A stretch of DNA of 64,000 nt from Cyclobacteriaceae bacterium (GCA_016787725.1 JAEUTZ010000010.1:26740-90739); one strand, 5' to 3'. Numbered from the stretch's first letter, positions 46,001 through 54,901 are shown. The notes: generated by a model not told the origin, from the letters alone. Translations and numbers: made by a program.

Positions 46001-46307
46001 GGGTACGATCATTGGCACACGCACCTGGGGTGGCGAAGTGTGGCTCACCAGCAGCAATCGGTTGGTGGATGGCGGCATTGCTACGGCAGCTGAGTTTGGT
46101 GTGTATGCCGATGGTCAATGGCTGATTGAAGGGCATGGCGTGGATCCGGACGTGGTGGTGGATAATGAGCCCTATTCTACGTTTCAAGGTAAGGATACAC
46201 AATTGGAAGCGGCCATAAAATTCCTGCAGGATAAGTTGGCAAAGGAACCGGTTCCGGTGCCCAAAGCTCCGGCCTATCCGGATAAGAGTTTTAAGTACAA
46301 GGAATAA
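43059..46307 (+). CDS. Tricorn-type protease homologue (S41), secreted
   Basis: 1082 residues with a signal peptide ending GPGLYAQ. Two beta-propeller regions (about 20-560, WD/TolB-like PIFSPDGKQIVFTG repeats) are followed by a Lys/Glu-rich linker (about 540-570), a PDZ domain (about 770-850) and the S41 core. Likely catalytic residues: His in SALHIFVYGGD, nucleophile Ser in ATGSDGEAV, Glu in WLIEGHGVDPDV. It degrades peptides and is exported, unlike cytoplasmic Tricorn. nth follows 29 bp downstream. Confidence 0.9.
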   Translation: MRSIVFILFLIGPGLYAQQKGYYLTPAIHGQWVVFTTEGDLWKYDLSTGQTSRLTTHHGIESEPIFSPDGKQIVFTGQLEGSSELYSIASTGGIPKRLTYVNSWEVKAIAWLPDGKILYTARNESALDDNQLFKLDPNTLASEIIPLAQAADGTYDTKGTLYFTRFAFQGSHTKRYQGGTAQNIWRFVGNAPSTCMTCDYAGTSREAMFYKDRIYFASDRDGTMNIWSMNLEAKDLKQHTFSSGWDLLSPSLHDSKIVYHKGADLGLYDIEKNEDRILDITIQSDFDQRSPRWIKNPTDKISYWEVSPGGKFIALISRGRLFVSPANGSRWVEITRKSGVRYKMVAFLDEKNVVYLSDESGEYEIWKAPADGSGVPQQLTRNSRVLITDLFVAPNGKHIAYADKDLKLFLYTLADGTTKLIEQNLDGGMAGVAWAKEDYLTYEAAAENSNGILRSYHIPTAKLETITTTRLNNYSAHYTPDNQWLYFASERNLATSVGSPWGLRQPEPYYDKTAKIYAMPLKADLPFPFMQPDGWMEEKKDEEPKSEDKKSKSKKQEEKKEPAFVIDWKRAAASLYEVPVPGKNLLRLRVAEKHLYWTEMEAGQWNKQKLFALKIGYDKKFEPTLVAEDITGYDLSPDRKKVVIDKNNTLYIAEADGSKADLEKTKLDLSNWVFQFDPVDDWRQMFNDAWRMERDYFYDPKLHGVDWVAVKKRYEVLLPRITDRYELDNLIAQMVSELSALHIFVYGGDKRQPPVNIPMASLGAKLQRHASGTGYVIAHIYQGDPDYPESLSPLMKPHLRIKAGDVLLKINDQPVNDPASLSLALSGKANVWVKLLLRNASGTDYTQLVKPITEWEESNLRYTEWEYTRRLDVEQKTGAQVGYIHLRAMTRPDMDDFVKQFYPVFNRGGLILDVRHNGGGNIDSWVLEKLMRKAWFYWQPRVGKPYWNMQYAFRGHIVLLCDEATGSDGEAVAEGIRRLNLGTIIGTRTWGGEVWLTSSNRLVDGGIATAAEFGVYADGQWLIEGHGVDPDVVVDNEPYSTFQGKDTQLEAAIKFLQDKLAKEPVPVPKAPAYPDKSFKYKE

Positions 46308-46336
46308 AAATCACCGGAGTACACAAAGCAACGCTC

Positions 46337-46972
46337 ATGAAAAACCATCATTGGCAAAACGAGATTCAACCCCTGATTAAAAAATACAAGGGCAAACACC
46401 ACCCGCTCGATTACCGGAATGCCTACGAATTGCTGGTTGTGGTGGTGCTATCGGCACAAGACTCTGATCGAAACATCAACAAACTTTCCCCTGAATTCTT
46501 TAACGCATTTCCGGATATGAATTCGTTAGCCCGCGCTGATTCAGAATCGGTATTATCGTTGATTAGCAAAGTCAGAAGTTCCCGAAAGAAGACGAAGTGG
46601 CTGTTGGAGATTGCATCGCAAATTAAAGAGGATAAGAACATACCTACCACCTTAGCGGCCCTCACCGAATTGCCTGGCCTGGGCAGAAAGTCGGCCAATG
46701 TAATTATGCGCGAATTGGGGGTGAAGGCAGAAGGAATTATCGTTGACCTGCACGTGGTGCGGGTAGCACCCCGGCTTGGTATCGCACAAGGCACGGATCC
46801 TAAGAAACTGGAAAAACAAATGATGGAATTGCTGGATCCAAGAGATTGGGGCGAAGCCGGCATGGCGATTTCTTTTTTAGGCCGTGAAATCTGCCGGCCG
46901 AAAAATCCTAAATGCTCCGAATGTGTGATGAATGCTGTTTGTGATTATTATCAAAAGAACAAACCGGAGTAA
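46337..46972 (+). CDS. nth: Endonuclease III (DNA glycosylase/AP lyase)
   Basis: 211 residues. The HhH motif LPGLGRKSANVIM carries the catalytic Lys, IIVDLHVVRV the Asp. The C-terminal [4Fe-4S] loop follows the C-x6-C-x2-C-x5-C pattern (ICRPKNPKCSECVMNAVC). It excises oxidised pyrimidines in base excision repair. It is co-directional with the Tricorn gene. Confidence 0.94.
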   Translation: MKNHHWQNEIQPLIKKYKGKHHPLDYRNAYELLVVVVLSAQDSDRNINKLSPEFFNAFPDMNSLARADSESVLSLISKVRSSRKKTKWLLEIASQIKEDKNIPTTLAALTELPGLGRKSANVIMRELGVKAEGIIVDLHVVRVAPRLGIAQGTDPKKLEKQMMELLDPRDWGEAGMAISFLGREICRPKNPKCSECVMNAVCDYYQKNKPE

Positions 46973-46984
46973 TTTGGATTCAGG

Positions 46985-48421
46985 TTAGAACCACTTGATC
47001 GTCATATCAATCAGCTTCTGCTTTTTAGCGGTGTACGGTGGCGACATCAGATCCAATCCGCTCATGGGTGACCACTGTTTGAGTACGGCTCTGGGATTCG
47101 AGAACTCTTCAAATCCAAAGAACCCGTTCCCTTTGCCAATACCACTGTTATTAGAGCCGCCAAAAGGAAGATTGTTATTAAAGAAATGAATGCCGCTGTG
47201 ATTGACACACGTTGCACCGGCACGCGTATGATGGATGATGCGGTCTACATTTATCCGGCTGTTGCTATAAATATATAATGCCAATGGCTTTTCCTTGGCG
47301 TTGATTTTGTCAATTACTTCCTGTAAATCGGTATAGACGATGTACGGAAGGATTGGGCCAAAAATTTCTTTCTCCCACAAATCTGAATCTTCTGAAATGT
47401 TGGTCATAATGGTGGGCCCGAAGTAATCCTGGGCTGCATCGGTTTTGCCGCCATATTCCACCACGGCTCCTTTTGACAGGGCATCTTCGAAATAACCTTT
47501 TACACGCTTAAAGTGCCTGTTGTTGACAATTCGGTTATACGAGTCGGAAGTGGATGCATCTTCACCATAGTATTCTTTTAAGGTTGTCTTCAGATTCGTT
47601 AAAAACTCATCCGCTACCGATTGATGCACAAATACGTAATCCGGTGCGATACACACTTGCCCGTTATTGATCCATTTTGCAAAAGCAATGCGCTGGGCGG
47701 CAGTTTTTAAGTTAGCGGTTTCATCTACAAGGGTCGGGGATTTGCCACCTAATTCGAGCGTAACAGAGGCCAGGTTTTCAGCAGCTGCCTTCATCACGAC
47801 CTTACCAATCTCCGGAGCTCCGGTGAAAAAGATATGATGGAAGGGTAATTTTAACAGGGCTGTCGAAACTTCGACAGCTCCTTCAATCAAGGCCACTTCC
47901 GATTCATCGAATAGTTCGGTAATGATTTTCTTCATCAGCGCAGAGGCATGGGGTGTATACTCGGAGGGTTTGAGAATAATACAATTACCCGCAGCAATAG
48001 CGGAAATCATCGGGCCAAAGGTGAGGCTTATCGGAAAATTCCAGGGCGAAATAATCAATACCTGGCCTTTGGGTTCGTAATGGATGTAGGAACTCGTTCC
48101 AAGTTGTGCCAGGGGGGTGCCTACCTTCCGGGGTCGCATCCACTGGGCCAGGTGTGCCCGGGTATGTTTAATGTCCGAGGTCAACTTATAGATTTCTGCA
48201 ATATCCACCTCGCTGGGATGCTTACGGAAATCACTATACAAGGCCTGCTGGATTTCGGTGCGATATGTTAAAACGGCATCATACAAGCGATCGAGTTTTT
48301 TGATACGATCGCGCGCAGTCGAATCGGCTACGTTTTGCTGATTGCGCTTTTGAAGGTGAAAGATTCTGGAAATTTCAGACTGGATTCCGGATTCAGGAGC
48401 AGCATCAGTGAGAACATTCAT
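46985..48421 (-). CDS. Aldehyde dehydrogenase (ALDH3-like)
   Basis: 478 residues. The cofactor and catalytic motifs are in order: ISPWNFPISLTFGP, SVTLELGGKSPTLV (general base Glu) and NNGQVCIAPDYVF (nucleophile Cys). The short length and the C-terminal region fit the class 3 (fatty or aromatic aldehyde) ALDHs such as YwdH. It oxidises aldehydes with NAD(P). Convergent with nth (12 bp). Confidence 0.92.
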   Translation of the reverse strand: MNVLTDAAPESGIQSEISRIFHLQKRNQQNVADSTARDRIKKLDRLYDAVLTYRTEIQQALYSDFRKHPSEVDIAEIYKLTSDIKHTRAHLAQWMRPRKVGTPLAQLGTSSYIHYEPKGQVLIISPWNFPISLTFGPMISAIAAGNCIILKPSEYTPHASALMKKIITELFDESEVALIEGAVEVSTALLKLPFHHIFFTGAPEIGKVVMKAAAENLASVTLELGGKSPTLVDETANLKTAAQRIAFAKWINNGQVCIAPDYVFVHQSVADEFLTNLKTTLKEYYGEDASTSDSYNRIVNNRHFKRVKGYFEDALSKGAVVEYGGKTDAAQDYFGPTIMTNISEDSDLWEKEIFGPILPYIVYTDLQEVIDKINAKEKPLALYIYSNSRINVDRIIHHTRAGATCVNHSGIHFFNNNLPFGGSNNSGIGKGNGFFGFEEFSNPRAVLKQWSPMSGLDLMSPPYTAKKQKLIDMTIKWF

Positions 48422-48853
48422 GGCAATGGCGAATTAAACGTATTTCAAAAAAGTAGAAATGATCAATCAGAGTATCTGTCAAAGATACTAAACTGACCTG
48501 AAAATGGTAACCACAAAGCTCTTGACTGCACTACGGCTTATTCACCAATTTCCTTTATAGTCTATGTGGGCTATGATGAATAATAGGATTTAGTTGAATC
48601 GAGCCGTTTCTTTGGGATTCGATGACCCGTTGCGCAGAAATATTCAAGCATTATTACTTCTGCATGCTACCACATTAGGTTTAGCAAATTAAATGCGCTA
48701 GCTTCCAAGTATTCTGCAATATACCTCATGATCAATACGTATTGATTCCTGAGCCAACCGAACGTGGGCTAATTGTAGCCAAGGGGTATAATCGGAAGCT
48801 CCTGATTTGCATACATTTCTTTAATCAAATTATTTACCAAACCCCAAATCTTT
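48422..48853. other. Intergenic region, 432 bp
   Basis: Between the ALDH start (-) and the 244-residue secreted protein (+). It holds a small hairpin (AGTATCT-GTCAA-AGATACT, 48471-48489), a 16-bp perfect palindrome at 48731-48746 and TACATTTC (48812-48819), one mismatch from a -7 box. No RNA gene was recognised. Confidence 0.4.
48731..48746. promoter_or_regulatory. 16-bp perfect palindrome, candidate operator
   Basis: ATCAATACGTATTGAT reads the same on both strands. It sits 108 bp before the start of the 244-residue secreted protein, in an otherwise feature-poor gap. The regulator is unknown. Confidence 0.4.
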
Positions 48854-49588
48854 ATGAGAAGAGTAATTTTAGTCCTTGGCCTCTTAGCCTTTATGCTCAC
48901 TGGTGTGCAGGCACAGGCACCGTATGAGCAATTTGAGTCCACCCCCATGCTGCCAAAAGCTGACAAAGTGGATCTGTTTAAAAAGGGATTAGCAGCGCAC
49001 AACAAAAAGTATCATGCTACGGATCCATACAAAGCAAGTGTCTGGACGGATATTACAGGCCCTACCTCCGGCTATTATTATTGGTTTATGGGTCCCACCA
49101 CCTGGGCCCAGATGGATGCACGTCCCGCGGGTGGTGAACATCAGCTTGATTGGGATAAGAATGTAACTCCTTATGTTGAATCGTATGGTGAAGTGTCTTA
49201 CTGGCGCATGAATAAGGACGTTAACTATATGCCAGAAGGTGCGTCAGCAGCAGCATTCACCAAAAGCCGGGGGCGCTTTCACACTGTAAAGCCCGGGCAA
49301 ATGGATCGCTACATCGAGCAAATGAAAAAAGTAGCGGCTGTCAATAAACACATGAAAAGTGCCGCTTCCTTCTATTTAGCCGTGCGCCAGGGTGCATCAA
49401 AAGGACCTCATGTTGTTACGTATAGCGATTTTACCAGCTGGTCGTGGTTGGATTCAAATACTAATTTTCAAAAGGAGTTCGATGTGGTGCATGGAGTAGG
49501 GGCCTATGCGAAATTTATAGACGAACTTGATTTGTGTCTGGACCGTTCGGAAACGTATGACGTATTAAGTGAATTGGTGAAAGAATAG
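48854..49588 (+). CDS. Secreted protein of unknown function
   Basis: 244 residues with a signal peptide ending GVQAQAP. No domain is recognised with confidence. It is rich in Trp, Tyr and His (YYYWFMGPTTWAQMDARP), with two similar halves that might be dimeric alpha/beta-barrel (ABM-like) modules. This cannot be tested here. It has its own upstream region and ends at a strong stem-loop. Confidence 0.65.
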   Translation: MRRVILVLGLLAFMLTGVQAQAPYEQFESTPMLPKADKVDLFKKGLAAHNKKYHATDPYKASVWTDITGPTSGYYYWFMGPTTWAQMDARPAGGEHQLDWDKNVTPYVESYGEVSYWRMNKDVNYMPEGASAAAFTKSRGRFHTVKPGQMDRYIEQMKKVAAVNKHMKSAASFYLAVRQGASKGPHVVTYSDFTSWSWLDSNTNFQKEFDVVHGVGAYAKFIDELDLCLDRSETYDVLSELVKE

Positions 49589-49610
49589 ACTTCATCGATT
49601 TATACAACTA

Positions 49611-49666
49611 GCTGTATCATAAGTCAAAGGGTTTGATCACTCCTTGACTAATGGTACAGCTTTCTT
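49611..49666. terminator. Long stem-loop terminator between convergent genes
   Basis: An imperfect stem of about 19 bp (49611-49630 with 49642-49660, one mismatch and one bulge) has an 11-nt loop and is followed by TTTCTT. It lies between the 244-residue protein (+) and the Gfo/Idh/MocA gene (-), so it probably stops transcription from the left gene. Confidence 0.6.
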
Positions 49667-49681
49667 ATTAAAAAACGGAAA

Positions 49682-50764
49682 TCACAAGTGCACTACATTG
49701 CCTGTCCGTACCGATTCATCGCAGGCAAATGCAATGCGCAAACTGTTTACGGCATCTTGCATATGATCAGAGAGATCCAGATTCTCCCGAATGGCTTTTA
49801 AGAAATACCGTTGCTCCCGGTTACACAATTCCTGATGATCAGGCTCATCCTGCAGATTGATCCACTCATCTTTCTTCGTGAAATTATTTTTTTCATCAAT
49901 ATCCGCATGATGAAAGCGTAAGGATTCTGTTTTAGTGTGTGCTTCTACGGAATCGGACTTACCACTCGCTCCGGCATCTTTTGCCACAATGGAGACGCAA
50001 CCTTTAGGACCGATTACATCCTTAACAAAGAAAGCTGTTTCACTGATCATGGGTCCCCAGCCCGCTTCGTACCAACCTACCGAACCATCTGCAAACTTGA
50101 TTTGAAGCTGACCATAATTGTAATTACCAGCCGGAATATCTTCGGTTAACCGGGCACCAATAGCACTTACCTGCAGGGGCTTGCTGCGCGTCATCTGACA
50201 CATCACATCAATGTAATGCACGCCACAATCCACAATGGGGCTCAGGCTCTTCATCAGGTTGCGGTGCACATCCCACATAATGCCATGGCTTTGCTGGTTC
50301 AGGTTCATGCGCATGACCAGGGGCTTTCCCAGTTTGCCAGCCAATTCAATAAATTTTTCCCAGCTGGGGTGGTGCCGGAGGATATACCCGACTACCAGTT
50401 TCTTTTTGGCTTTTATCGCAGCGGCCACTACGCGCTCGGCACCTGCAACGGTATCCGCCACGGGCTTTTCAATAAACACATGACAACCGTGTTGAAAGGC
50501 CTGAATGGCGAAGGATTCATGAGTATCCGGATAGGTAGAAATGCACACGGCATCCGGCTTGGTTTTTTCGAGGGCTTCGGTGTAGTCTGAAAACACCGCA
50601 TACCCACCACCCAGTTTTGCATTCAGCGTGTCTTTGCTCTTGCCGGTGGATACTAACCCACAAATCTGAAACCCACCCACCGTGTGATAGGCCGTAGCAT
50701 GTGAGGCCCCCATGTTGCCACACCCCACTACCAATACCCGAATTGAATTTAGGTCCGAAGCCAT
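49682..50764 (-). CDS. Gfo/Idh/MocA oxidoreductase, cytoplasmic
   Basis: 360 residues without a signal. The Rossmann motif is VLVVGCGNMGASHA, the catalytic segment is HVFIEKPVADTVAG, and DCGVHYIDVM carries the conserved His. A C-terminal dimerisation domain follows. The family oxidises or isomerises sugars and polyols with NAD(P). A -7 box candidate (TATTTTTG) lies at 50803-50796 on the minus strand. Last gene of the minus-strand run from 60.4 kb. Confidence 0.9.
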   Translation of the reverse strand: MASDLNSIRVLVVGCGNMGASHATAYHTVGGFQICGLVSTGKSKDTLNAKLGGGYAVFSDYTEALEKTKPDAVCISTYPDTHESFAIQAFQHGCHVFIEKPVADTVAGAERVVAAAIKAKKKLVVGYILRHHPSWEKFIELAGKLGKPLVMRMNLNQQSHGIMWDVHRNLMKSLSPIVDCGVHYIDVMCQMTRSKPLQVSAIGARLTEDIPAGNYNYGQLQIKFADGSVGWYEAGWGPMISETAFFVKDVIGPKGCVSIVAKDAGASGKSDSVEAHTKTESLRFHHADIDEKNNFTKKDEWINLQDEPDHQELCNREQRYFLKAIRENLDLSDHMQDAVNSLRIAFACDESVRTGNVVHL

Positions 50765-50815
50765 TGTCGAATTTGTTTACACATGTTGACGAAGCCAAAA
50801 ATAATGAAATAGATC

Positions 50816-51979
50816 CTACTCCAGTGCTTTGAGCAACACAATTCGTTGGTTGTGCAGAAAGTTTGCTGCCACGCGAAGATCTTCTTTCGCCTGCTCCAAT
50901 ACAAAGGGATGTTTATCCAGAAACCGGGAGGCAGCATTCATGGTGGGATCATTTGAAATCGACTCCAATTCGTGTAACACCTGATCGAAGGTGCGTTGTA
51001 ACAATTCCGGATCACGGTCTAACAATACCTGTTTGAAATCCACTCGGTAGCGTGTGTAAAGTACATCGTCTGAGGCTATTTTACGGTCAAGGTCATCTTC
51101 GAGGGAAAATACCAGCCGGTCTTTAAGCTGTGCCTGACGAACGTGCGCACCCTCATGCGGTTCGCGCCTGAAGAGATCGTCATAATCCCAGGGGATGATT
51201 TCAAATTTGCCGGAATCCGGGTGCACATAAAAGTAAACTTCATCGGAGTAATCTCCATTCATTACGAAGTAGTTGAAGGCCAGCCAACGGAAATAACTGG
51301 TTAAGTTCAATCGATCCTGCAGGTATAAGAACAATTCCTGATGCTGATACCGATGGAGGTTCTTGTATAGACTCATGTATTGTTCTTTAAATGGCCGGAC
51401 TTCTACTTTCGAACTCGAGTGCAGATATTCCTGATCAATCTTAAGTTCGGCTCCGCGTCTTATCATGTATGGACTTTTCATGGTAGCCGTGTAATGGTTT
51501 GGTTTTTCCACCAACAGGTAAATGCCCTGCGGTTGATCGTTAATCCAAAGTTTGCAGTAGGTATTGAACAAAGGAAAAAGTCCCAATTCTGCCAGATTCA
51601 TAAAGGCCCATCGGTTGTGCCAGAGATTTTTATCCATCACCAGGTTTAGCAAATCAAATTTTTTGATTTTTATGGATCCGGTGGACGAAGTAATGGTTAC
51701 GGCTTTATCCAGATCCACCGATAAAGACTTCCGTACAAAAGTTAGGGTAGTACGTCCACGGGAATGCATTTCTTTGAGGACAACGGTGTCTTGATTCAGC
51801 AGCAGGAGCGCCTGACTGAGGTCAATTTTATTTCCATCCTGACTTTGAAGGTTACGCAATCGATCTTTCGAAAGATAAATTCGGAATTCAGGAAAAGTGG
51901 GATTGGGGTCATCCGATTGGCCGTAACTTATTATTGCAATAAGCAATGAAACGAATGTCGGTATGCCATATTGCCGCAT
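50816..51979 (-). CDS. Secreted CotH-like (kinase-fold) protein, second copy
   Basis: 387 residues from the ATG at 51979; the TTG six bases upstream is less likely. A signal peptide ends near ISYGQSD. CotH-type motifs: SRGRTTLTFVRKS, DQPQGIYLLVEKP, the helix RWLAFNYFVMNGDYSD, and FEIIPWDYDDLFR with the Asp pair of the metal site. It lies 11 bp downstream of the third TIR gene in the same direction, while the first CotH-like gene lies upstream of the second TIR gene. Protein-kinase activity is inferred from the family only. Confidence 0.8.
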   Translation of the reverse strand: MRQYGIPTFVSLLIAIISYGQSDDPNPTFPEFRIYLSKDRLRNLQSQDGNKIDLSQALLLLNQDTVVLKEMHSRGRTTLTFVRKSLSVDLDKAVTITSSTGSIKIKKFDLLNLVMDKNLWHNRWAFMNLAELGLFPLFNTYCKLWINDQPQGIYLLVEKPNHYTATMKSPYMIRRGAELKIDQEYLHSSSKVEVRPFKEQYMSLYKNLHRYQHQELFLYLQDRLNLTSYFRWLAFNYFVMNGDYSDEVYFYVHPDSGKFEIIPWDYDDLFRREPHEGAHVRQAQLKDRLVFSLEDDLDRKIASDDVLYTRYRVDFKQVLLDRDPELLQRTFDQVLHELESISNDPTMNAASRFLDKHPFVLEQAKEDLRVAANFLHNQRIVLLKALE

Positions 51980-51990
51980 CCGCAATGAAG

Positions 51991-54075
51991 TTAATAATTG
52001 ATCAACGACCGGATACGTTGTTTAATCATCCCTAATGCAGGATCATCCTTTGGTAATAGAAACATGTACTTATGATTTTGCAGCAACGTAGTCAGCACTG
52101 GATCTCTTACTTCAATGGCCTGGTTGGCGTAGTGTAAGAAATTTTTCAGATCTCCGGCAATTCCGTAATTCCCGGCTACAATGGCCGGGGACAAATAGTC
52201 CTCCCGGGCCTGTACAATTTCAATGAATTTAATAACATCAGCACGCAGGAGCGCATTCGAGCCCTGATAGAACTGAACCAATTCTTCGTGTGAGGCGGCC
52301 TTTGCAATTTCAAGGGCTTTTTCTATGCTGCCCAGATTCCAGTACACAACAGAATGTTGATACGGATCATTTTGAAATAGGGAATCAATGTTGAGTTGAC
52401 CCTTATTCAACTCAAGCAACGCATACTTTTTATTCCCCGTTAAGTACCGGAACGTAGGATTAAAAACCAATCCGGCATCCAGTATTTCGATGGCTTCTTT
52501 GGGCTTGCCAACGATTATCAACAAACTCCCCAGCCAATTGTAGGCATTGTCCTGATTGGGATTTAAGGCAATGGCTTTTCGGTAAAGTTTTTCCGCTTCC
52601 CGAAAGTTGAAATTGTTGAAGTGCCAGTAGCCTAAGGAAGCTTGTATTTCGGCAGCCTGGGGTTCCAGTTGCAAGGCCTTGTCGATGCTCTCCTTTGCCA
52701 AGGGCATATAGAGTTGCGGATTGCCCCAACCGCGGCCTACAATCAATAAATAGGAGTCGGCAAGACCTGCATAAGCGAGAACAAAAGTGGAATCGAAGGC
52801 AAGGGCCTCATTAAACAAGGTAACGGCCTGATCAAGTCCTTCCTTGGTTCGTTTTTCCATTTCATATTTTCCTTTCAGATACCGGTCGTACGCGTCCTTG
52901 CTTTGGGTAGGAATGTTCCGGATGCCTGCATCCACTTCCGGTGCAATATCAATCTTCAAACGCTTGACAATTTCCAACGCAATTTTTGTTTGCACATCCA
53001 GAACGTCATTGACTTCTTCCTCAAACGTTTCCACCCATAAATGTTTGTCCGAATCAACGTCAATAAGTTCGGCTGTAATCCGAACCCGGTTCCCCGACCT
53101 TCGAACACTTCCTTCCAGGATGCTGGTCACATTTAGTTCATCGGCAATCTTTCTGAGATTTAAGACTTGCCCTTTGTAAGCTTTCACCGAACTTCGGCTG
53201 ATGACCCGCAGGTTCTTGATCTTTGAGATGTTGCTGATAATTTCTTCCGTGATCCCATCCACAAAATATTCCTGGCCCGGATCACCACTCATGTTGTCGA
53301 AATACAAAACGGCAATAGATTTATCGTCACTAGCAGAGGACGAAGAGGTAAACCATTTCGGAATAAAATAAAGCCCGGCAACAACCAACAACAGCAGTAA
53401 GGTGGCAACTAATCTTGTCATGGTTTTGGACCGAGTGGGGGGTGACCAGGTGGGTTCCCGTTTTGTCGGACTATCCGGATGTTTGATGCCAATTAATATT
53501 TCCTTTACTGCATTGGCCACTTTATTTACCTGATCCCTGTAGAACGTCTTGTTGAGGTTATCATTTGGATGATCTTCCACGGCCCGTAAGGGCCGGTTTA
53601 CACCGGGTGATTTAAAGATGAAGTCGATGCATCGGAGCGGGCCTCCTATCTCTTTCTCAACCAACGCCCTGTCGTCTGCTTCTACGTCATGGATTTTAAT
53701 GGGTAAAATACGGCTGGCTACATTGCCATTCCGCAGTTTAATTTCACGACCCAGTGAATCTGCCATGGCAAGCTTTTTAAAAGCGAGGAATTCATGCTGC
53801 CAGGCATAAGATTTGGGGTCGCAATAGGTTTGCGATAGTATGGGGATAAAGATCAGACACTTTAGCTTTTGCTCCAGGCTTTGATTCACCTGATGGTTTT
53901 CCAGAAGCCCATCCTGCGGGTTGGAGTCAAAGTAAACAGTTACTGGGTCCTTGATGGTGGCAGCCAATTCCTGATTCAGGGACTTAACAAATTTGGTGAC
54001 CCACCCGCTTTGATTATCGTTTTGACGATAAGAGATAAAGATGTCGTATTCGAAGCCAGGTACCTGGGCAGGCAT
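51991..54075 (-). CDS. TIR - single transmembrane - FlgO/TolB-like - TPR protein
   Basis: 694 residues (MPAQVPGFEYDIF). The TIR domain spans 5-200 (YDIFISYRQNDNQ; VYFDSNPQDG; YAWQHEF). One transmembrane helix follows at about 220-242 (LVATLLLLLVVAGLYFI). The FlgO/TolB-like domain is at about 252-390 (SIAVLYFDNMSGDPGQ, YFVDGITEEI, VISRSSV), and TPRs fill about 400-690. It has one membrane segment where the second paralogue has three and the first has none, and no HD domain. NADase activity is an inference. Co-transcribed with the second CotH-like gene. Confidence 0.85.
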   Translation of the reverse strand: MPAQVPGFEYDIFISYRQNDNQSGWVTKFVKSLNQELAATIKDPVTVYFDSNPQDGLLENHQVNQSLEQKLKCLIFIPILSQTYCDPKSYAWQHEFLAFKKLAMADSLGREIKLRNGNVASRILPIKIHDVEADDRALVEKEIGGPLRCIDFIFKSPGVNRPLRAVEDHPNDNLNKTFYRDQVNKVANAVKEILIGIKHPDSPTKREPTWSPPTRSKTMTRLVATLLLLLVVAGLYFIPKWFTSSSSASDDKSIAVLYFDNMSGDPGQEYFVDGITEEIISNISKIKNLRVISRSSVKAYKGQVLNLRKIADELNVTSILEGSVRRSGNRVRITAELIDVDSDKHLWVETFEEEVNDVLDVQTKIALEIVKRLKIDIAPEVDAGIRNIPTQSKDAYDRYLKGKYEMEKRTKEGLDQAVTLFNEALAFDSTFVLAYAGLADSYLLIVGRGWGNPQLYMPLAKESIDKALQLEPQAAEIQASLGYWHFNNFNFREAEKLYRKAIALNPNQDNAYNWLGSLLIIVGKPKEAIEILDAGLVFNPTFRYLTGNKKYALLELNKGQLNIDSLFQNDPYQHSVVYWNLGSIEKALEIAKAASHEELVQFYQGSNALLRADVIKFIEIVQAREDYLSPAIVAGNYGIAGDLKNFLHYANQAIEVRDPVLTTLLQNHKYMFLLPKDDPALGMIKQRIRSLINY

Positions 54076-54079
54076 AGAT

Positions 54080-54087
54080 CAAATATA
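54080..54087 (-). promoter_or_regulatory. Bacteroidota -7 box (TATATTTG) of the third TIR gene
   Basis: On the minus strand TATATTTG matches TAnnTTTG exactly and ends 4 nt before the ATG at 54075. No clear -33 TTTG at the right spacing. The close placement matches the other two TIR genes. Confidence 0.55.
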
Positions 54088-54118
54088 CTCTTTCGACTTC
54101 AAATATGAGTGGTCAAAT

Positions 54119-54781
54119 TCAATTGATATTCAACCCGAAGATTATTCCAAACCACGGTGTACCCTGGTAAATCCAAATAGCTTTGTCTCGGTCGGTCAGG
54201 TAATCCCAGCCAATCGCAAGACCACTGGTAATACGCCCCAGTCCCACCATGGTGGCAAAGCCATGCGTTACGATCAATCCATGATACTCATCCATCATTT
54301 GATAGTTGGTCGACCAGGGTGTCACAGCCGTAGCGCCTAGCCCACCGAAGGCTCCGAATGTAATACCGTGATAAACAGAGTTCTTAACAAACCCAATGGG
54401 GGTTTTTGAATAATGTACCTGGTATCGATCAATCCGGTACCCTAAATAAAGGTGCCCATTGAATTCGTAGTTGAGTTGACGGGGCAGATTTTCCTGAGCG
54501 TTCCGGTATTTGAAAATGGCGGTAGTCAGGTCCACATCAAATCCTGTGTTTTGAAATACTTCATCCCGGGTAGGGATAATTGATATTTTTTCATCCTCAA
54601 ATTCGGGATAAATATGTACGGTATCCTCGCTGGTTTCTACAAACACCGGTTTAAACTTAGACCCTTCTTGTTTGAATTTGTAATACCCGGTGCCCAATTC
54701 ATATTTAGGAGGATGCCGCAACGAACCACAGGCTTGTTGAAGCAACGCCATTCCAAGAATCCAATAGTGGATAGTCTTCAT
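54119..54781 (-). CDS. Lipoprotein of unknown function
   Basis: 220 residues from the ATG at 54781, which gives a lipobox (LLQQACGS); a TTG upstream would add 8. The C-terminal half contains hydrophobic glycine-rich segments (GITFGAFGGLGATAV, HGFATMVGLGRITSG) that may be a small beta-barrel or membrane-associated part. No known domain. It sits between the frameshifted membrane protein and the third TIR gene. Confidence 0.7.
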   Translation of the reverse strand: MKTIHYWILGMALLQQACGSLRHPPKYELGTGYYKFKQEGSKFKPVFVETSEDTVHIYPEFEDEKISIIPTRDEVFQNTGFDVDLTTAIFKYRNAQENLPRQLNYEFNGHLYLGYRIDRYQVHYSKTPIGFVKNSVYHGITFGAFGGLGATAVTPWSTNYQMMDEYHGLIVTHGFATMVGLGRITSGLAIGWDYLTDRDKAIWIYQGTPWFGIIFGLNIN

Positions 54782-54901
54782 TACATCGTTTAAACTGTAA
54801 TTCAATACGACTATTCATACTAAGATAGCGGCCTCCCCTGAGTATTACAATCAAATCGGGAGTGGATTTTGAAACGACTAGTCGGTTAGTAGGATCCTGA
54901 A

